Shown: positions 6,839 through 15,450 of the stretch, piece by piece | Layout of the letters: each line of letters begins with the position of its first letter | How positions within the stretch are numbered: position 1 is the first letter of the stretch | Assembly (NCBI GenBank): GCA_025937115.1 | Contig: JAICSB010000010.1 | Coordinates: 1 to 20,971, forward strand | Reading direction: 5' to 3' | From: Pseudonocardiaceae bacterium | GTDB lineage: Bacteria > Actinomycetota > Actinomycetes > Mycobacteriales > Pseudonocardiaceae | Length of the DNA stretch: 20,971 nucleotides | The notes under the pieces: model-generated | The model's input: only the letters and a program-made list of their open reading frames with translations | Told to the model about the DNA's origin: nothing | Database searches by the model: none | Translations under genes and position numbers: made by a program

Positions 6839-6857
6839 ACTAGCCTAACTATTAGCC
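6839..6857 (-). promoter_or_regulatory. Candidate autoregulatory operator of the RelBE pair
   Basis: An AT-rich island directly upstream of the antitoxin start. It contains the palindrome CTAACTATTAG (6845-6855) and two TAGCC copies (6841-6845 and 6853-6857). Its placement and low GC against a high-GC background fit a promoter/operator. No footprint can be inferred from sequence alone. Confidence 0.35.
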
Positions 6858-6877
6858 TCTTGCTCGGGCAGTCAGAC

Positions 6878-7888
6878 TCAGCGGGGGCGGCGGAAGCGCT
6901 CGGCTAGTTCCGGGTGGTCTTCCCACCACAGCCGGGGCTGGGTTTGCGATGGGCCGGTTTCCGGGCTAATTGCTGGGCTAGTTTTTGGGGGTCCAAGTGA
7001 GGCATCGAGAGCGTCGAGGGTGTCGAGTTCGGCGTCGATGGCCACGGCGTCGCGCTGGTCCTCGCGCATCATCCGGGTCACCACCGCGGCGAGGAACGGC
7101 AGCCCGGCCAGGTCACCACCGATCCACAGCACCCCGGCGCCGATGATCTGATCCATCCGCAGGTCCGGCCCCCACGCCCGGTGCAGCTCCAGGTAGTAAC
7201 GCGGGGCGATCAGCGGGCCCAGCCACAGGGTCAAGCCCAACACCCCATCAAAGATCACTTCTGCGACGCTGATCGCCATCGTCAGCAGGTAGGGATCGGT
7301 GCGCGGGGTGGGGTCGATCCGAAACCGACTCCAGAAGTAGAGGAACCCGGCGGCGACCAGGCCAGCGTCGACGGCCGCGCCGACGACCGCTGATCGCAGG
7401 CTCGTCTCATACAGCGGGGTCAGGTACAGCACGAACAGCGGAGCGATCAGCGCGATGGTCACCACCGCCGGGAAGGTCAGGACGCGGGCGGCGCCGCTGT
7501 GCAGGACCCGGCCGGCTGCCCGGGCGGCCGGTTCCGGGAGCACGTCGCGGAGCAGGGTCAGCGGCGCCGCCAGGGCCAGGAACATCGGCGTGATCATGAG
7601 CAGCACGATGTTGCGTACCGCGCGATCCCAGAACAGGGTGTTCGCATAGACGCCGACGAAGGTCACCGTCACCAGCAGGATCGACGCCAACCCGAGCGCA
7701 AACCACCACGGCCGCCCGGTCGGCCAGACCACACCCGCCCGGCACAGCCGGCGGACTCCCAGCCAGTAAGCCACCCCCAGAACGGCGACCACCACCAGCG
7801 CGCCCGGGCTCAAGGTCCACGCGGTGAACAGTCGTTCCCACGTCAAGGGCGGCGGACCCGGAGAAACCACCGTCATGTCCATACCCAC
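6878..7888 (-). CDS. ctaG: Cytochrome c oxidase assembly factor CtaG, caa3 type
   Basis: 336 residues from GTG 7886-7888; ATGs at codons 3 and 5 are alternatives. At least seven hydrophobic segments are visible between about 28 and 285. The family pattern is clear: FWDRAVRNIVLLMITPMFLALAAPLTLL (about 90-117), then PRYYLELHRAWGPDLRMDQIIGAGVLWIGGDLAGLP (given here in outline, about 232-267). The C-terminal 55 residues are hydrophilic and charged. The caa3_CtaG family is a membrane protein linked to copper insertion or assembly of haem-copper oxidases. No oxidase genes are in the window, so the partner is elsewhere. The 5' end lies in a sequence duplicated at 8271-8326. Confidence 0.88.
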   Translation of the reverse strand: MGMDMTVVSPGPPPLTWERLFTAWTLSPGALVVVAVLGVAYWLGVRRLCRAGVVWPTGRPWWFALGLASILLVTVTFVGVYANTLFWDRAVRNIVLLMITPMFLALAAPLTLLRDVLPEPAARAAGRVLHSGAARVLTFPAVVTIALIAPLFVLYLTPLYETSLRSAVVGAAVDAGLVAAGFLYFWSRFRIDPTPRTDPYLLTMAISVAEVIFDGVLGLTLWLGPLIAPRYYLELHRAWGPDLRMDQIIGAGVLWIGGDLAGLPFLAAVVTRMMREDQRDAVAIDAELDTLDALDASLGPPKTSPAISPETGPSQTQPRLWWEDHPELAERFRRPR

Positions 7889-7936
7889 ACCGCCAGGCTA
7901 TGCGACACACGCTGGAAGCTGGCGCCGGAGATGCTG
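7879..7936. repeat. Duplicated junction, copy A (CtaG start / LCP 3' end remnant)
   Basis: This segment aligns with 8271-8326 at roughly three of four positions. It covers the CtaG start codons (GTG GGT ATG GA-) and then, read on the minus strand before them, FSISGASFQ..., a degraded form of the C-terminus of the LCP protein (DSISGAGVQCVK). Copy A keeps the intact ctaG start; copy B keeps the intact LCP stop. Together they show that the two genes were once adjacent and that the 330 bp between the copies were inserted by a duplication event. Confidence 0.65.
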
Positions 7937-8270
7937 AACCGGGCCGGGTTGTCCCGCCTCGCCAGACCCCGGCCATTCGGTACTACAGGTCAGCACCGGC
8001 ACCGGGCGGAACGTAGCGACCATGACCACCATCCGGTCTGGTGAGTCGATGATGGGTGCAACGAGTTCGGGGCGAAGTCCCCAGCCTTCGGCGATGAGGG
8101 CCGTGCTGTCATCCTGGCTCTTCGTCTTCCTGTCTGCTCCCTGGCCGGTTCTGCGGCCTTCTTAACTGAGCGGCATTGCAGTCGAGGATAGGTGAGAGAA
8201 GTCGGCATCCTTATCGATCCAGCCGACCGAACCAACCAACCGCCAACCGGCAGCGGCAGGCGCGCGATCT
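7937..8270. other. Spacer between the two junction copies, holds a gene relic
   Basis: No intact gene. On the minus strand, a frame running roughly from 8165 to 7960 reads TGQGADRKTKSQDDSTALIA followed by EGWGLRPELVAPIIDSPDRM and VVMVATFRPVPVL. This looks like protein rather than random sequence and faintly recalls a P-loop kinase-like protein, but the identification rests on memory and is weak. It has no plausible start, and its downstream end runs into the duplicated LCP remnant. Best read as a fragment trapped between the two junction copies. Confidence 0.35.
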
Positions 8271-8326
8271 CCATGCCCACCGCGCCAGGCTATTTGACGC
8301 ACTGGACCCCGGCGCCGGAAATGCTG
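8271..8326. repeat. Duplicated junction, copy B (LCP 3' end / CtaG start remnant)
   Basis: Partner of 7879-7936. It contains the true stop and last codons of the LCP gene (SISGAGVQCVK) and, just downstream on the minus strand, GTG GGC ATG GAG, a relic of the ctaG start. The relic frame then reads IARLPLPVGG, unrelated to CtaG, so the gene start here is dead. Confidence 0.6.
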
Positions 8327-10074
8327 TCGGGGTCCGCAGCACTGGGCTGCCCAGCGCTCGGCGCCGCCGCCGTCGCGGGTCTCGACGTTGAGTCGCCGGC
8401 CCCGGCGGAGTTGGTGGTACCCAGGCTGGCAGGCAGCGTGAAGTCGGCACCCAGGACCACCCGGAGATGCCCATTCGATACCGTCGAGTCACGCGCGGTG
8501 GGTAGCTCACCGAGCATTGTGGCCAGGGTTTTAGCCGCCCCGGCGGCGCCGGAATCGGGATAGTAGATCGTCGTGGTGCTCCGGTGATGGCGGGCGGTGC
8601 TGGTGACACCCGGGGTAAAGCCGGTGGGGGTCAGGGCGTGTTCCAGCGACGCCGCCAAGCCGTTGCGACTGGTGGCGTTGATCACGTCCACGACGCCGGA
8701 TTGGCTGCCCGACACCGGGGCGGGTGCGGCGGCGACCGGCGTGGGGATGGGGCCACCGATCAGGTTGTGCACCAACGCTTGGACCGCGGGCACGTCGACG
8801 ATGTTGACGTCCTCACCGGCGGGGTCGGTGCCGAAACGGACGATCGGCAGGGTCGTGAAGCTGATGTTCCCACCGGTGAGCGCGGAGGCCTGCTCGGCGA
8901 AGGACAGCAGCTCGAAACCGGTGTCAGCGGCGATGTTCTGCTTGGCCACATTGATCAATCCGCGTAGTCGCGCCGGGTTGAGGAACGTTCCGGCCTGCTT
9001 GAGTTGATAGACCAGCGAGGCGATGAATGCCTGTTGGCGGCGTTCCCGGTCCAGATCGCTGAAGTTCAGCTGGGTGTGCACCGAATCGCGGCGTTGGCGC
9101 ACGAAAGCCACCGCCTGAGCCGCGTTGATCTGCTGGTAGCCGCGGTGGAAGTCGGCACCGGAGTAGCTGTCTCGGGTGTCCTCCTTCAGACACACCGTGA
9201 TCGGCTCCACCACCTGGGCGAGCTGGTAGAAGGCGACCATGGTCACCTCCACGAAGTGGTCGATCGGCACGCCCCCCAAGAACTGGGCGACCGTGTCGAC
9301 CTGCTCCTGGCGACCAGCGTCGCGACTTCGCTGTTCCAAGATGGCCTGGTCGCTCACGCCGGCGGCCATCAGCCTTCTATGTTCCTGGTCGAAGGCAAAG
9401 CCGTAGGCTTGCTTGATCTTGCCCTTCGCAACGCCGTCCGGGCTACCCGGGAGGCTGACGTAGTCGTCACGCGGGATGGAGATGGCGGTGGCTTTGGAAC
9501 CATTTCCGGGCAGGTGCACCAGCATCAAAACGTTGGCGTTGTAACCGCCGACCTGCTCGTCACCCGCGTGCAATGCCTGGTAGATCTCTGATGGAAGCGG
9601 CTTGCCGTTCCCGTCGAGCCGGCTGTCCAATCCCATGATCAGTATGTTGGTATCGCCGCCGGCTGATTTCGGGGCATCGCCCCGGATGGCGTCGGACCTA
9701 CCGATCCCGGTCAGCAGAGTCTCGTACTGGCTCCAGCCATACCCGGTGACGCTGAACACGAGCAACGACACCAGCGCGATAACCCACCGCGTGATCGACC
9801 CCCACCGGCGGTCGGTGCGGCGCGCCGGGCGATGTCCGGATCGCCGACCGTTCCCACCCCGGTGCCCGTTGGAACCGACCCGGGTCCGCGGTCGCCCGGA
9901 CGGCGCCGTGGCCCGCGGCCGGTCACTACGCGAGGTGCGCCCTGCCTGACCGGCCCGATCCGGCGGGACCACTCGACGGCGCGGGACGTCAGACCGCGGC
10001 GGGGCAGGCGCGTGACGCCGACGATCACCGCGGGCATCCCCGCTGGGACCCCAGCGCCCGTCCCCGCCAGCCAC
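8290..10074 (-). CDS. LytR-CpsA-Psr (LCP) family cell-wall polymer ligase with LytR_C domain
   Basis: 594 residues from a GTG with GGGAG about 5 nt upstream. Residues 1-95 are an Arg/Pro/Gly-rich cytoplasmic tail, then one membrane helix (about 97-114). The LCP domain follows (about 138-390): TNILIMGLDSR, VLMLVHLPG, ATAISIPRDDYV with the catalytic-site Arg, HFVEVTMVAF, INAAQAVAFVRQR and LDRERRQQAFI. A second module (about 470-565: SGVVDVINATSRNGLA ... TTTIYYPDSG ... LRVVLGADF) is the LytR_C domain. LCP enzymes move lipid-linked glycans (arabinogalactan, teichoic acid or capsule) onto peptidoglycan at the outer membrane face. The usual SDT/TDT Asp before the second strand is Asn here (NANVLMLV), as I recall for some actinobacterial subgroups. 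A Ser/Ala-rich tail ends the protein. Confidence 0.92.
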   Translation of the reverse strand: MAGGDGRWGPSGDARGDRRRHAPAPPRSDVPRRRVVPPDRAGQAGRTSRSDRPRATAPSGRPRTRVGSNGHRGGNGRRSGHRPARRTDRRWGSITRWVIALVSLLVFSVTGYGWSQYETLLTGIGRSDAIRGDAPKSAGGDTNILIMGLDSRLDGNGKPLPSEIYQALHAGDEQVGGYNANVLMLVHLPGNGSKATAISIPRDDYVSLPGSPDGVAKGKIKQAYGFAFDQEHRRLMAAGVSDQAILEQRSRDAGRQEQVDTVAQFLGGVPIDHFVEVTMVAFYQLAQVVEPITVCLKEDTRDSYSGADFHRGYQQINAAQAVAFVRQRRDSVHTQLNFSDLDRERRQQAFIASLVYQLKQAGTFLNPARLRGLINVAKQNIAADTGFELLSFAEQASALTGGNISFTTLPIVRFGTDPAGEDVNIVDVPAVQALVHNLIGGPIPTPVAAAPAPVSGSQSGVVDVINATSRNGLAASLEHALTPTGFTPGVTSTARHHRSTTTIYYPDSGAAGAAKTLATMLGELPTARDSTVSNGHLRVVLGADFTLPASLGTTNSAGAGDSTSRPATAAAPSAGQPSAADPDSISGAGVQCVK

Positions 10075-10176
10075 ACCACTCCCTGCGCCTGGGTTGACCC
10101 CGTCCGACAGTTGTCCTCGACGGTAGACGCGCCGACCCCAAGACTAGTTGCGCTATGTCACCCGGACGCGCCGGGC

Positions 10177-10851
10177 TTACTTGCTGCTGAGGCTGGCGAC
10201 CAGGTTGATCGTCGTCGCCAGGATGCCTGTGCCAAACAAATAGGACAGCAGAGCGTGGTGCAGCGCGGTGCGCCGGATCACCCTGCTGCGCAGCGGGGTA
10301 TCGGAGACCTGGAACGTCATGCCGATGGTGAAGGCGAGATAGGCGAAGTCGGTGTAGGTGGGCGGGTCGGGCTGGTTGAAGTCGATCCCGCCGTCGGCCC
10401 CGGCGTAGTAGAGCTGCGCGTAGCGCAGCGTGAAGACGGTGTGCACAAGGCCCCAGGACAGTACGACCGAAACGAGCCCGAGCCCGACCCGGAGCAGTTC
10501 CTGGATGCCGTGTTGCTGTCCGGCTCGGACCAGCACGAACCCGACCGCCACCAGGCTGGCGACGGCCGCGCTGAGCAGCAGCAGATCAGTGACAGTGCGG
10601 TCGGGATCGGTGATGGTGGCGCGTTGGGCGGTGTCCCGCGCGTCGCGGTTGCGGATCGTGGACCACAACCACGTGATGTAGATCAGTGCGGCGAGGTCCC
10701 AGCCGACCAGCAACCCCAGCGCCACGGAGGTCGCCATGCTGGCTGGCACCGCCACGGCCGCCCCGACCAGAATTGAGACGGCCACCTCAGTGCCGGCCGA
10801 CACCCCGCGGCGGGCGGGCGGCGTGGCGGGACCGCCGGGTCGGGTGGTCAC
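10177..10851 (-). CDS. DUF1345 family membrane protein
   Basis: 224 residues from GTG 10849-10851, which overlaps the DUF2127 stop by 4 nt (GTGA), so translation is coupled. Hydrophobic segments lie at about 23-43, 46-62, 86-105, 122-140 and 195-220. The family signature [20 protein letters not shown] (about 164-183) followed by [25 protein letters not shown] is present. DUF1345 proteins are polytopic and of unknown function; the last part resembles the pore-plus-helix arrangement of ion channels but lacks a GYG filter. It is related in plan to the protein at 3057-3911. Last gene of the minus-strand run that begins with the reductase at 15343. Confidence 0.85.
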   Translation of the reverse strand: MTTRPGGPATPPARRGVSAGTEVAVSILVGAAVAVPASMATSVALGLLVGWDLAALIYITWLWSTIRNRDARDTAQRATITDPDRTVTDLLLLSAAVASLVAVGFVLVRAGQQHGIQELLRVGLGLVSVVLSWGLVHTVFTLRYAQLYYAGADGGIDFNQPDPPTYTDFAYLAFTIGMTFQVSDTPLRSRVIRRTALHHALLSYLFGTGILATTINLVASLSSK

Positions 10852-11711
10852 ACTCGGGCCGGGGGTGAGGTGCGTTCCAGCGCTTGCCAGCCGGTGTCAT
10901 GGGCGCGTTCGGCGGCTTCGGCGCGACCGCCGCCGCGCAGGCCGAAGAGGCGTTTGGCGAACAGCAGGTAAGCGACCACGGCGAGGTTGATGACCAGAGT
11001 GATGATCTTGGTGATGGTGATCCGGCCGGTGAGTTCGTAGACCTCGGGGATCAACAGCAGCGTGGTCGCGATGAAGGTGAGGTACTCAGCCCACCGGTAC
11101 GCGAACCACAGGCCCACGGCTTCGACGCCCTCGAGCAGTGCGTAGCCGGCCAGCGCCAATCCGACGAATAACAGGGTGGAGGGCTTCGCGGCGAAGGCCC
11201 GTCGCAGTTCCTGCAGGATGCCCCCGCCGGCCTGGCCGTTCGGGCCGCCGACGCCGCCCTGCACCGCGTCCAGGACCCGGTAGAACGTGTGGCTCAGGGC
11301 CACCCGGTTGGCTGCGAAGAGGAACACCGCAAGCGCGAGGACGCCGAGCACGATGAAATGCACCAGCCGGTCCACGGCGATCAGCCGCAGCACGTAGCGA
11401 TCCCGCAAGGGTCGTCCCCGCAGCGGCAGGTCGATCTCGGAGCGCTCGGGTAGGTGCTCGCGAGTCGGCGCCGCCGGTGGCGCCATCGGAACCCACGCGT
11501 CACATCGGACGCAGCGATACCAGCGAAGCCCATCGCCGGGTTCGCGCACGAGGAGGTCGTCGATAGGTCGGATCGTGGCGACGTCGGTGCCCAGGAGCTC
11601 ATGGCCGCGTAGCCCGCAGCCGATGAGCTCGTAGTGAAACTTCGGCCGCAACCGCTTGCCTCGCTGCGTCCCCGGCGGAGCCGAGCCGCGCCCTGCCTGG
11701 TGCTCCTCCAT
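10848..11711 (-). CDS. DUF2127 membrane protein with an N-terminal Cys/His (zinc-ribbon-like) segment
   Basis: 287 residues. The N-terminus has CGLRGHE (C32, H37) and [10 protein letters not shown] (C67, C70), which together could bind a metal like a small zinc ribbon. From about 107 the DUF2127 part starts: [60 protein letters not shown] (outlined here), IPEVYELT and [14 protein letters not shown], giving four membrane segments. Function unknown. It lies 9 bp downstream of the phosphoesterase stop and overlaps the DUF1345 gene by 4 nt, so the three are probably co-transcribed. The ATG at 11709-11711 has only a weak AGG upstream. Confidence 0.85.
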   Translation of the reverse strand: MEEHQAGRGSAPPGTQRGKRLRPKFHYELIGCGLRGHELLGTDVATIRPIDDLLVREPGDGLRWYRCVRCDAWVPMAPPAAPTREHLPERSEIDLPLRGRPLRDRYVLRLIAVDRLVHFIVLGVLALAVFLFAANRVALSHTFYRVLDAVQGGVGGPNGQAGGGILQELRRAFAAKPSTLLFVGLALAGYALLEGVEAVGLWFAYRWAEYLTFIATTLLLIPEVYELTGRITITKIITLVINLAVVAYLLFAKRLFGLRGGGRAEAAERAHDTGWQALERTSPPARV

Positions 11712-11720
11712 CTGTCGAGC

Positions 11721-13022
11721 CTAGCGAGTGGCATATCCAACGCAGGTCGCGTAATCCCGCAACGCGGGCCAGTCGTGCCCGCCGTGGATGTCGCCTGCGA
11801 CATGGCCGGCGAACTGGCAGCCGCAGGCTTGGATGTCCGGGACGTTGTACCGGGCAGCGGTGAGGTCTGGCGCCGCCTCGAAGTCGAGAACCTCGGCGAG
11901 GTTGTTGGCGCCGGCGTCGCGCACGGTGAGCGGTTCGAGACCGAATCGCCACTCGATCATCTTGAGGATGGAGGTGTGGTCGTAGATGCCATGCGCGACG
12001 GTCCGCCGACGTGCTAGCGGCGAGATGACCAGGCAGGGCACCCGGAATCCACGCAGCCCGGTACCGAGGTCGGGTCGCGGGTCGGGCGCGGTGGTCGGCG
12101 GCACATGGTCGAAAAACCCGCCCCATTCGTCATAGTTGATGACCAGTACGGTGCGCTCCCAGTTCGGGCCGGAAACGACTGCATCGTAGACAGTGTTAAG
12201 AAAATGTTGGCCGACGCGGATGTCAGCCAACGGGTGATCGTCACCGGATGTGCCGACGGTGCCGTCGCCGAGAAACCGCGGGTCGACGAACGACACTGCG
12301 GGCAAGGCCGTCGGGGCCTTCGCGTCAAGGAGGAACTGGGCGAACGGCTGCGTGATGTCTCGGTATTTCGAGCCCCACAAGGCCGTGATCGGCGCGTCGC
12401 AGAAATAGTATTTCGCGGGAATGCCACGTTCGGCGAGCCGGTCCCAGATCGTGGGGACAGTGGTCGCCTCCATAAGGTTGGTGATCCGGTCGGTTTGCGC
12501 GGCGTGCTGGAACAGGCGGTTCGGAAAGGTCGGTCCCATCACCGCCGCGAAGTACCGATCGCAGGTGGTCCAGTCGCGTGCGGCGCGGCTGAAGAAATCC
12601 AGATCTGTGGCTGTGTAGTAGCCGATCGCGAACTCGTCGTTGCGGCCCGAGCGCAGGAAACCGTCGCAGGCGCCACCGTTGTACTGGACGCGGCCGCCTC
12701 CGTATGAATGGTCCGGGTCAGGATGCCCGCAGCCGGTGAAGGTGTCCAGGTGATACGTGGCGTGGTGCTTACCGTTGTTATTGACGTAGCTCAGGCCGTC
12801 CTGTTTGCCGTCTGCGCCGGGCAGCCACCCCAGGTAGTGGTCGAAGGAACGGTTCTCCATCATCACCACGACGATATGATCGATCCCGGGCCGTTCAGGC
12901 GGCGGCAGTGCGGCGGGTGATTTCGTTGCCGCGGCACAGCCTGCACCGACGGCGCTGAAGCCGAGCGTGCCCGCAACCGTGACAGCGGCGCCGGAGATGA
13001 ACTGACGTCGGTTCAGCTCCAT
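11721..13022 (-). CDS. Tat-exported phosphoesterase (phospholipase C / acid phosphatase superfamily)
   Basis: 433 residues from the ATG at 13020-13022, with GAGGTGAG 8 nt upstream. The N-terminus NRRQFISGAAVTVAGTLGF is a twin-arginine signal; GAGC at 26-29 could be a poor lipobox. The phosphoesterase domain (PF04185 type) starts at HIVVVMMENRSFDHYLG (49-65), whose Glu-Asn pair binds metal in the family. GPTFPNRLF (about 166-174), NYDEWGGFFDHVPP and GFRVPCLVISPLARR follow, and D/H residues near YDHTSILKMIEWRFGL complete the usual set. Relatives include non-haemolytic phospholipase C and AcpA-like acid phosphatase; which phosphoester it cuts is not readable here. Four or more Cys in the C-terminal half (CGCQFAGH, CVGYATR) may form disulfides after export. 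Confidence 0.88.
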   Translation of the reverse strand: MELNRRQFISGAAVTVAGTLGFSAVGAGCAAATKSPAALPPPERPGIDHIVVVMMENRSFDHYLGWLPGADGKQDGLSYVNNNGKHHATYHLDTFTGCGHPDPDHSYGGGRVQYNGGACDGFLRSGRNDEFAIGYYTATDLDFFSRAARDWTTCDRYFAAVMGPTFPNRLFQHAAQTDRITNLMEATTVPTIWDRLAERGIPAKYYFCDAPITALWGSKYRDITQPFAQFLLDAKAPTALPAVSFVDPRFLGDGTVGTSGDDHPLADIRVGQHFLNTVYDAVVSGPNWERTVLVINYDEWGGFFDHVPPTTAPDPRPDLGTGLRGFRVPCLVISPLARRRTVAHGIYDHTSILKMIEWRFGLEPLTVRDAGANNLAEVLDFEAAPDLTAARYNVPDIQACGCQFAGHVAGDIHGGHDWPALRDYATCVGYATR

Positions 13023-13093
13023 GTCGGCCGCTCACCTCACTGCGGTCAGCGCCGGTAGAGCATGAGGTGCCACGCGTCCACCGTAACGACCGT

Positions 13094-14317
13094 TCAGAAC
13101 CAGGTGCTGCACCAAGGCGTGATCGGGGAACGGAACATGACATCGGCACGTGCTACAGCGCTGGTCGAGTGTTCGTCGATCAGACCCGCGGCTGCGAGGG
13201 TCCGCACGCCGTAGCCACCCAGGTAGGCGGAGCCGAGCGCCGCGGTAGTCAGGGTGAGATCGGGCGAGGCGGTTGTCCGCGCACAACTGGCGCCGTCGGG
13301 CCCGCCGTCGAGTACGAAGCGACCGCCCGCCAAGCCAGCGGCGTCTACTACTTCGAGGACGACCTGCCCGGAGACCAGATATGACCGGGCTGAGAGCATC
13401 CTGGCAACATCGAGTGGCCGAACCCACAGAAAGTCGGCCCGGCCGCTGGGCTGCGCGTGCCGGGCATCAGCCAACAGCAGGGGCAACAGCTCGTCGCCCG
13501 CGCGGTCCTCCACCCGGACGCTGGCCGTCATGTCCAGGTTGAGCAGGTGATGCCACAACAGCGACTCCGCGGCGGGATCGCACGTCACGAAGAGCCGAAC
13601 GGTGACCTGGCCTCTGGGTTGGTGAAACTCCCACTTCGCCTCGTACTCGTACAGAGCCACGCCGGTAGCCAATCCAGACGGATCGCGGGCGACGACGTAA
13701 AAGGCGGGCTTGGGCGCAGGCCAGCTCGGGTACCGCAAGATCCCGAAATCGACATCCCAGAAACGTTCAGACCGGGTAATCTCCCCGGGACGGCTCAACC
13801 GATGCCGCTCATAGACCTCCGGGGCGAGCGCGCGGGCGACGTTCCGGTCGACGTACTCAACCGTCCCAAGTGGACGGTGCCGAACTTGGGCCGCCAGCGC
13901 GTCCACCGTCCACGTCTGATGTTCAGTCGAGGCGCCGTACCCAAACCGTCCATAGATTCCCCACTCAGCGGGGATCAAGATGCTCACGTGCTCGCCCCGC
14001 TGCACGGACGCGGCCAGCTCCGCCGCCACCAGCCGGGTAGCCAGACCGCGTCGACGGTGCGTTGAGGTAGTGGTGACCGCGGTCACAGCCGACGCCTCCA
14101 ACGCACCACCACCCGGCACCGTCAGCTGGCAGCGGAAACTGCGCAGCGTTGCCACCACCGTGGCTCCGTCGAAACCACCCCAAGTCCGGTCGAGAACCAG
14201 GCCGGGTCGGCATGCCTCGGCATCCACGTCCCCCACCGGATTGAGGAACCCGGTGTTTAACCCCGAGCACCACGCCGCCACCTCGCCGTCGGTGATGGTG
14301 CGCACGTCGATCTCCAT
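13094..14317 (-). CDS. Eis-family GNAT N-acetyltransferase
   Basis: 407 residues, close to the 402 of M. tuberculosis Eis. VTTTSTHRRRGLATRL (81-96) is the acetyl-CoA pyrophosphate loop of the GNAT fold. GIYGRFGYGAST (120-131) carries the conserved Tyr that acts as general acid (Y127 or Y122). A central domain and a C-terminal SCP2-like domain follow, and the chain ends in ...CSTWF: in Eis the C-terminal Phe carboxylate takes part in catalysis. Eis enzymes multi-acetylate aminoglycosides and lysine side chains; the native role here is unknown. It lies 54 bp after the aldo/keto reductase and 71 bp before the phosphoesterase on the same strand. Ribosome-binding site weak. Confidence 0.9.
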   Translation of the reverse strand: MEIDVRTITDGEVAAWCSGLNTGFLNPVGDVDAEACRPGLVLDRTWGGFDGATVVATLRSFRCQLTVPGGGALEASAVTAVTTTSTHRRRGLATRLVAAELAASVQRGEHVSILIPAEWGIYGRFGYGASTEHQTWTVDALAAQVRHRPLGTVEYVDRNVARALAPEVYERHRLSRPGEITRSERFWDVDFGILRYPSWPAPKPAFYVVARDPSGLATGVALYEYEAKWEFHQPRGQVTVRLFVTCDPAAESLLWHHLLNLDMTASVRVEDRAGDELLPLLLADARHAQPSGRADFLWVRPLDVARMLSARSYLVSGQVVLEVVDAAGLAGGRFVLDGGPDGASCARTTASPDLTLTTAALGSAYLGGYGVRTLAAAGLIDEHSTSAVARADVMFRSPITPWCSTWF

Positions 14318-14371
14318 GGGGCGAGCCTTGCACCGAAGGCAGCCTCCCCGCGCCCGGTTTTGGAGCCGCCT

Positions 14372-15343
14372 TCAGCTGAAACCGGCCACAGCGCGCGGTT
14401 GGTAGCCCTTCTCCAGTGACTCGACCTCCGAGTCGTCGAGGTACAAATCGACGGCGGCGACGGCGTCTTCCAGGTGGTGGACTTTGGTCGCCCCCACGAT
14501 GGGCGCGTCAACCCCGGGTTTACCCAGTAGCCAGGCCAGCGCAACCCGGGCGGGCGCGATGCCCCGCTCGGCGGCCACTCCGAGTACCGCCTCGACGATG
14601 GACCGGCCCTCTTCGCCGTAGAGGGAGCGGCCGAACTCGTCGGTCTCTGAGCGTGCGGTCTGTTGCGACCAGGGCCGGGTCAGCCGGCCGCGCGCCAGTG
14701 GGCTCCACGGGATGGCCCCGACGCCCTGGTCGACGCACAACGGGAGCATCTCGCGCTCCTCCTCCCGGTAGAGCAGGTTGTAGTGGTTTTGCATGCTCAC
14801 AAAGCGGGTCCAGCCGTTGGACTCGGCGAGGCACAGGGCCTGGGCGAACTGCCAGGAGTACATCGACGACGCGCCGATGTAGCGAGCCTTGCCGGCCTTG
14901 ACGACGTCATGGAGGGCTTCGAGCGTCTCCTCGATCGGCGTGTCGTAGTCCCATCGGTGGATCTGGTAGAGATCGACATAGTCGGTGCCGAGTCGAGCCA
15001 GGCTGCTGTCGATCTCGGCGAGAATGGCCTTGCGGGACAGGCCCTGGCCGTTGGGCCCAGGACGCATCCGCCCGTGGACCTTGGTGGCGATGACGACCTC
15101 GTCCCGGGAGACCATCGACAGCAGGGTCTGGCCGGTGATCTCCTCGCTGCTCCCTGCCGAGTAGACGTTGGCCGTGTCGAAGAAGTTGATGCCAGCGTCC
15201 AGCGCTTGGCGGAAGAACGGCTCGGCCGCCTCCTTTCCGAGCGACCAGGGGTGACCGCCACGGCCGGGCTCGCCGTAGCTCATGCACCCGAGGCAGATGC
15301 GCGAGACCTGCAGGCCGGTGGTGCCGAGACAGACGTAGTCCAT
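14372..15343 (-). CDS. Aldo/keto reductase
   Basis: 323 residues with AAAGGTGAG just upstream of the ATG at 15341-15343. The catalytic tetrad of the aldo/keto reductase superfamily is visible: D56 and Y61 in FFDTANVYSAG, K88 in IATKVHGR and H129 in YQIHRWD. Later landmarks are NHYNLLYREEEREMLPLC, IPWSPLARGRLTRP and the NADPH-binding PIVGATKVHHLEDA near the C-terminus. Length and the FDTAN...LYQIHRWD pattern suggest a YajO/Tas-like NADPH-dependent reductase of aldehydes or ketones in the cytoplasm; the substrate is unknown. First gene of a minus-strand run of five. Confidence 0.92.
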   Translation of the reverse strand: MDYVCLGTTGLQVSRICLGCMSYGEPGRGGHPWSLGKEAAEPFFRQALDAGINFFDTANVYSAGSSEEITGQTLLSMVSRDEVVIATKVHGRMRPGPNGQGLSRKAILAEIDSSLARLGTDYVDLYQIHRWDYDTPIEETLEALHDVVKAGKARYIGASSMYSWQFAQALCLAESNGWTRFVSMQNHYNLLYREEEREMLPLCVDQGVGAIPWSPLARGRLTRPWSQQTARSETDEFGRSLYGEEGRSIVEAVLGVAAERGIAPARVALAWLLGKPGVDAPIVGATKVHHLEDAVAAVDLYLDDSEVESLEKGYQPRAVAGFS

Positions 15344-15360
15344 GGCTCACCTTTACCACA

Positions 15361-15377
15361 GGCTGCGTTCCGCAGCC
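15361..15377. terminator. Short perfect hairpin downstream of the DUF6879/XRE array
   Basis: GGCTGCG-TTC-CGCAGCC: a 7-bp GC stem with a 3-nt loop. It lies 74 bp beyond the stop of the last DUF6879 gene and just before the aldo/keto reductase start. It may end the long minus-strand array transcript; no T-run follows. Confidence 0.3.
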
Positions 15378-15450
15378 CTTCAGACCGGAATCCGTCGGTA
15401 ACGGCTCGATGGGTCTGCTGATGACGATAGCTGCTTCAGCGACCTTGGCC

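Noticed and set aside
7990..8280. 96-residue minus-strand frame starting MGMEIARLP
   Set aside because: Only its first codons resemble the CtaG start, because they are in the duplicated junction; the rest shows no protein character and the better frame there is another one.
9832..10776. 314-residue plus-strand frame
   Set aside because: Antisense to the LCP N-terminus and the DUF1345 gene; composition is Pro/Arg/Asp-rich shadow sequence.
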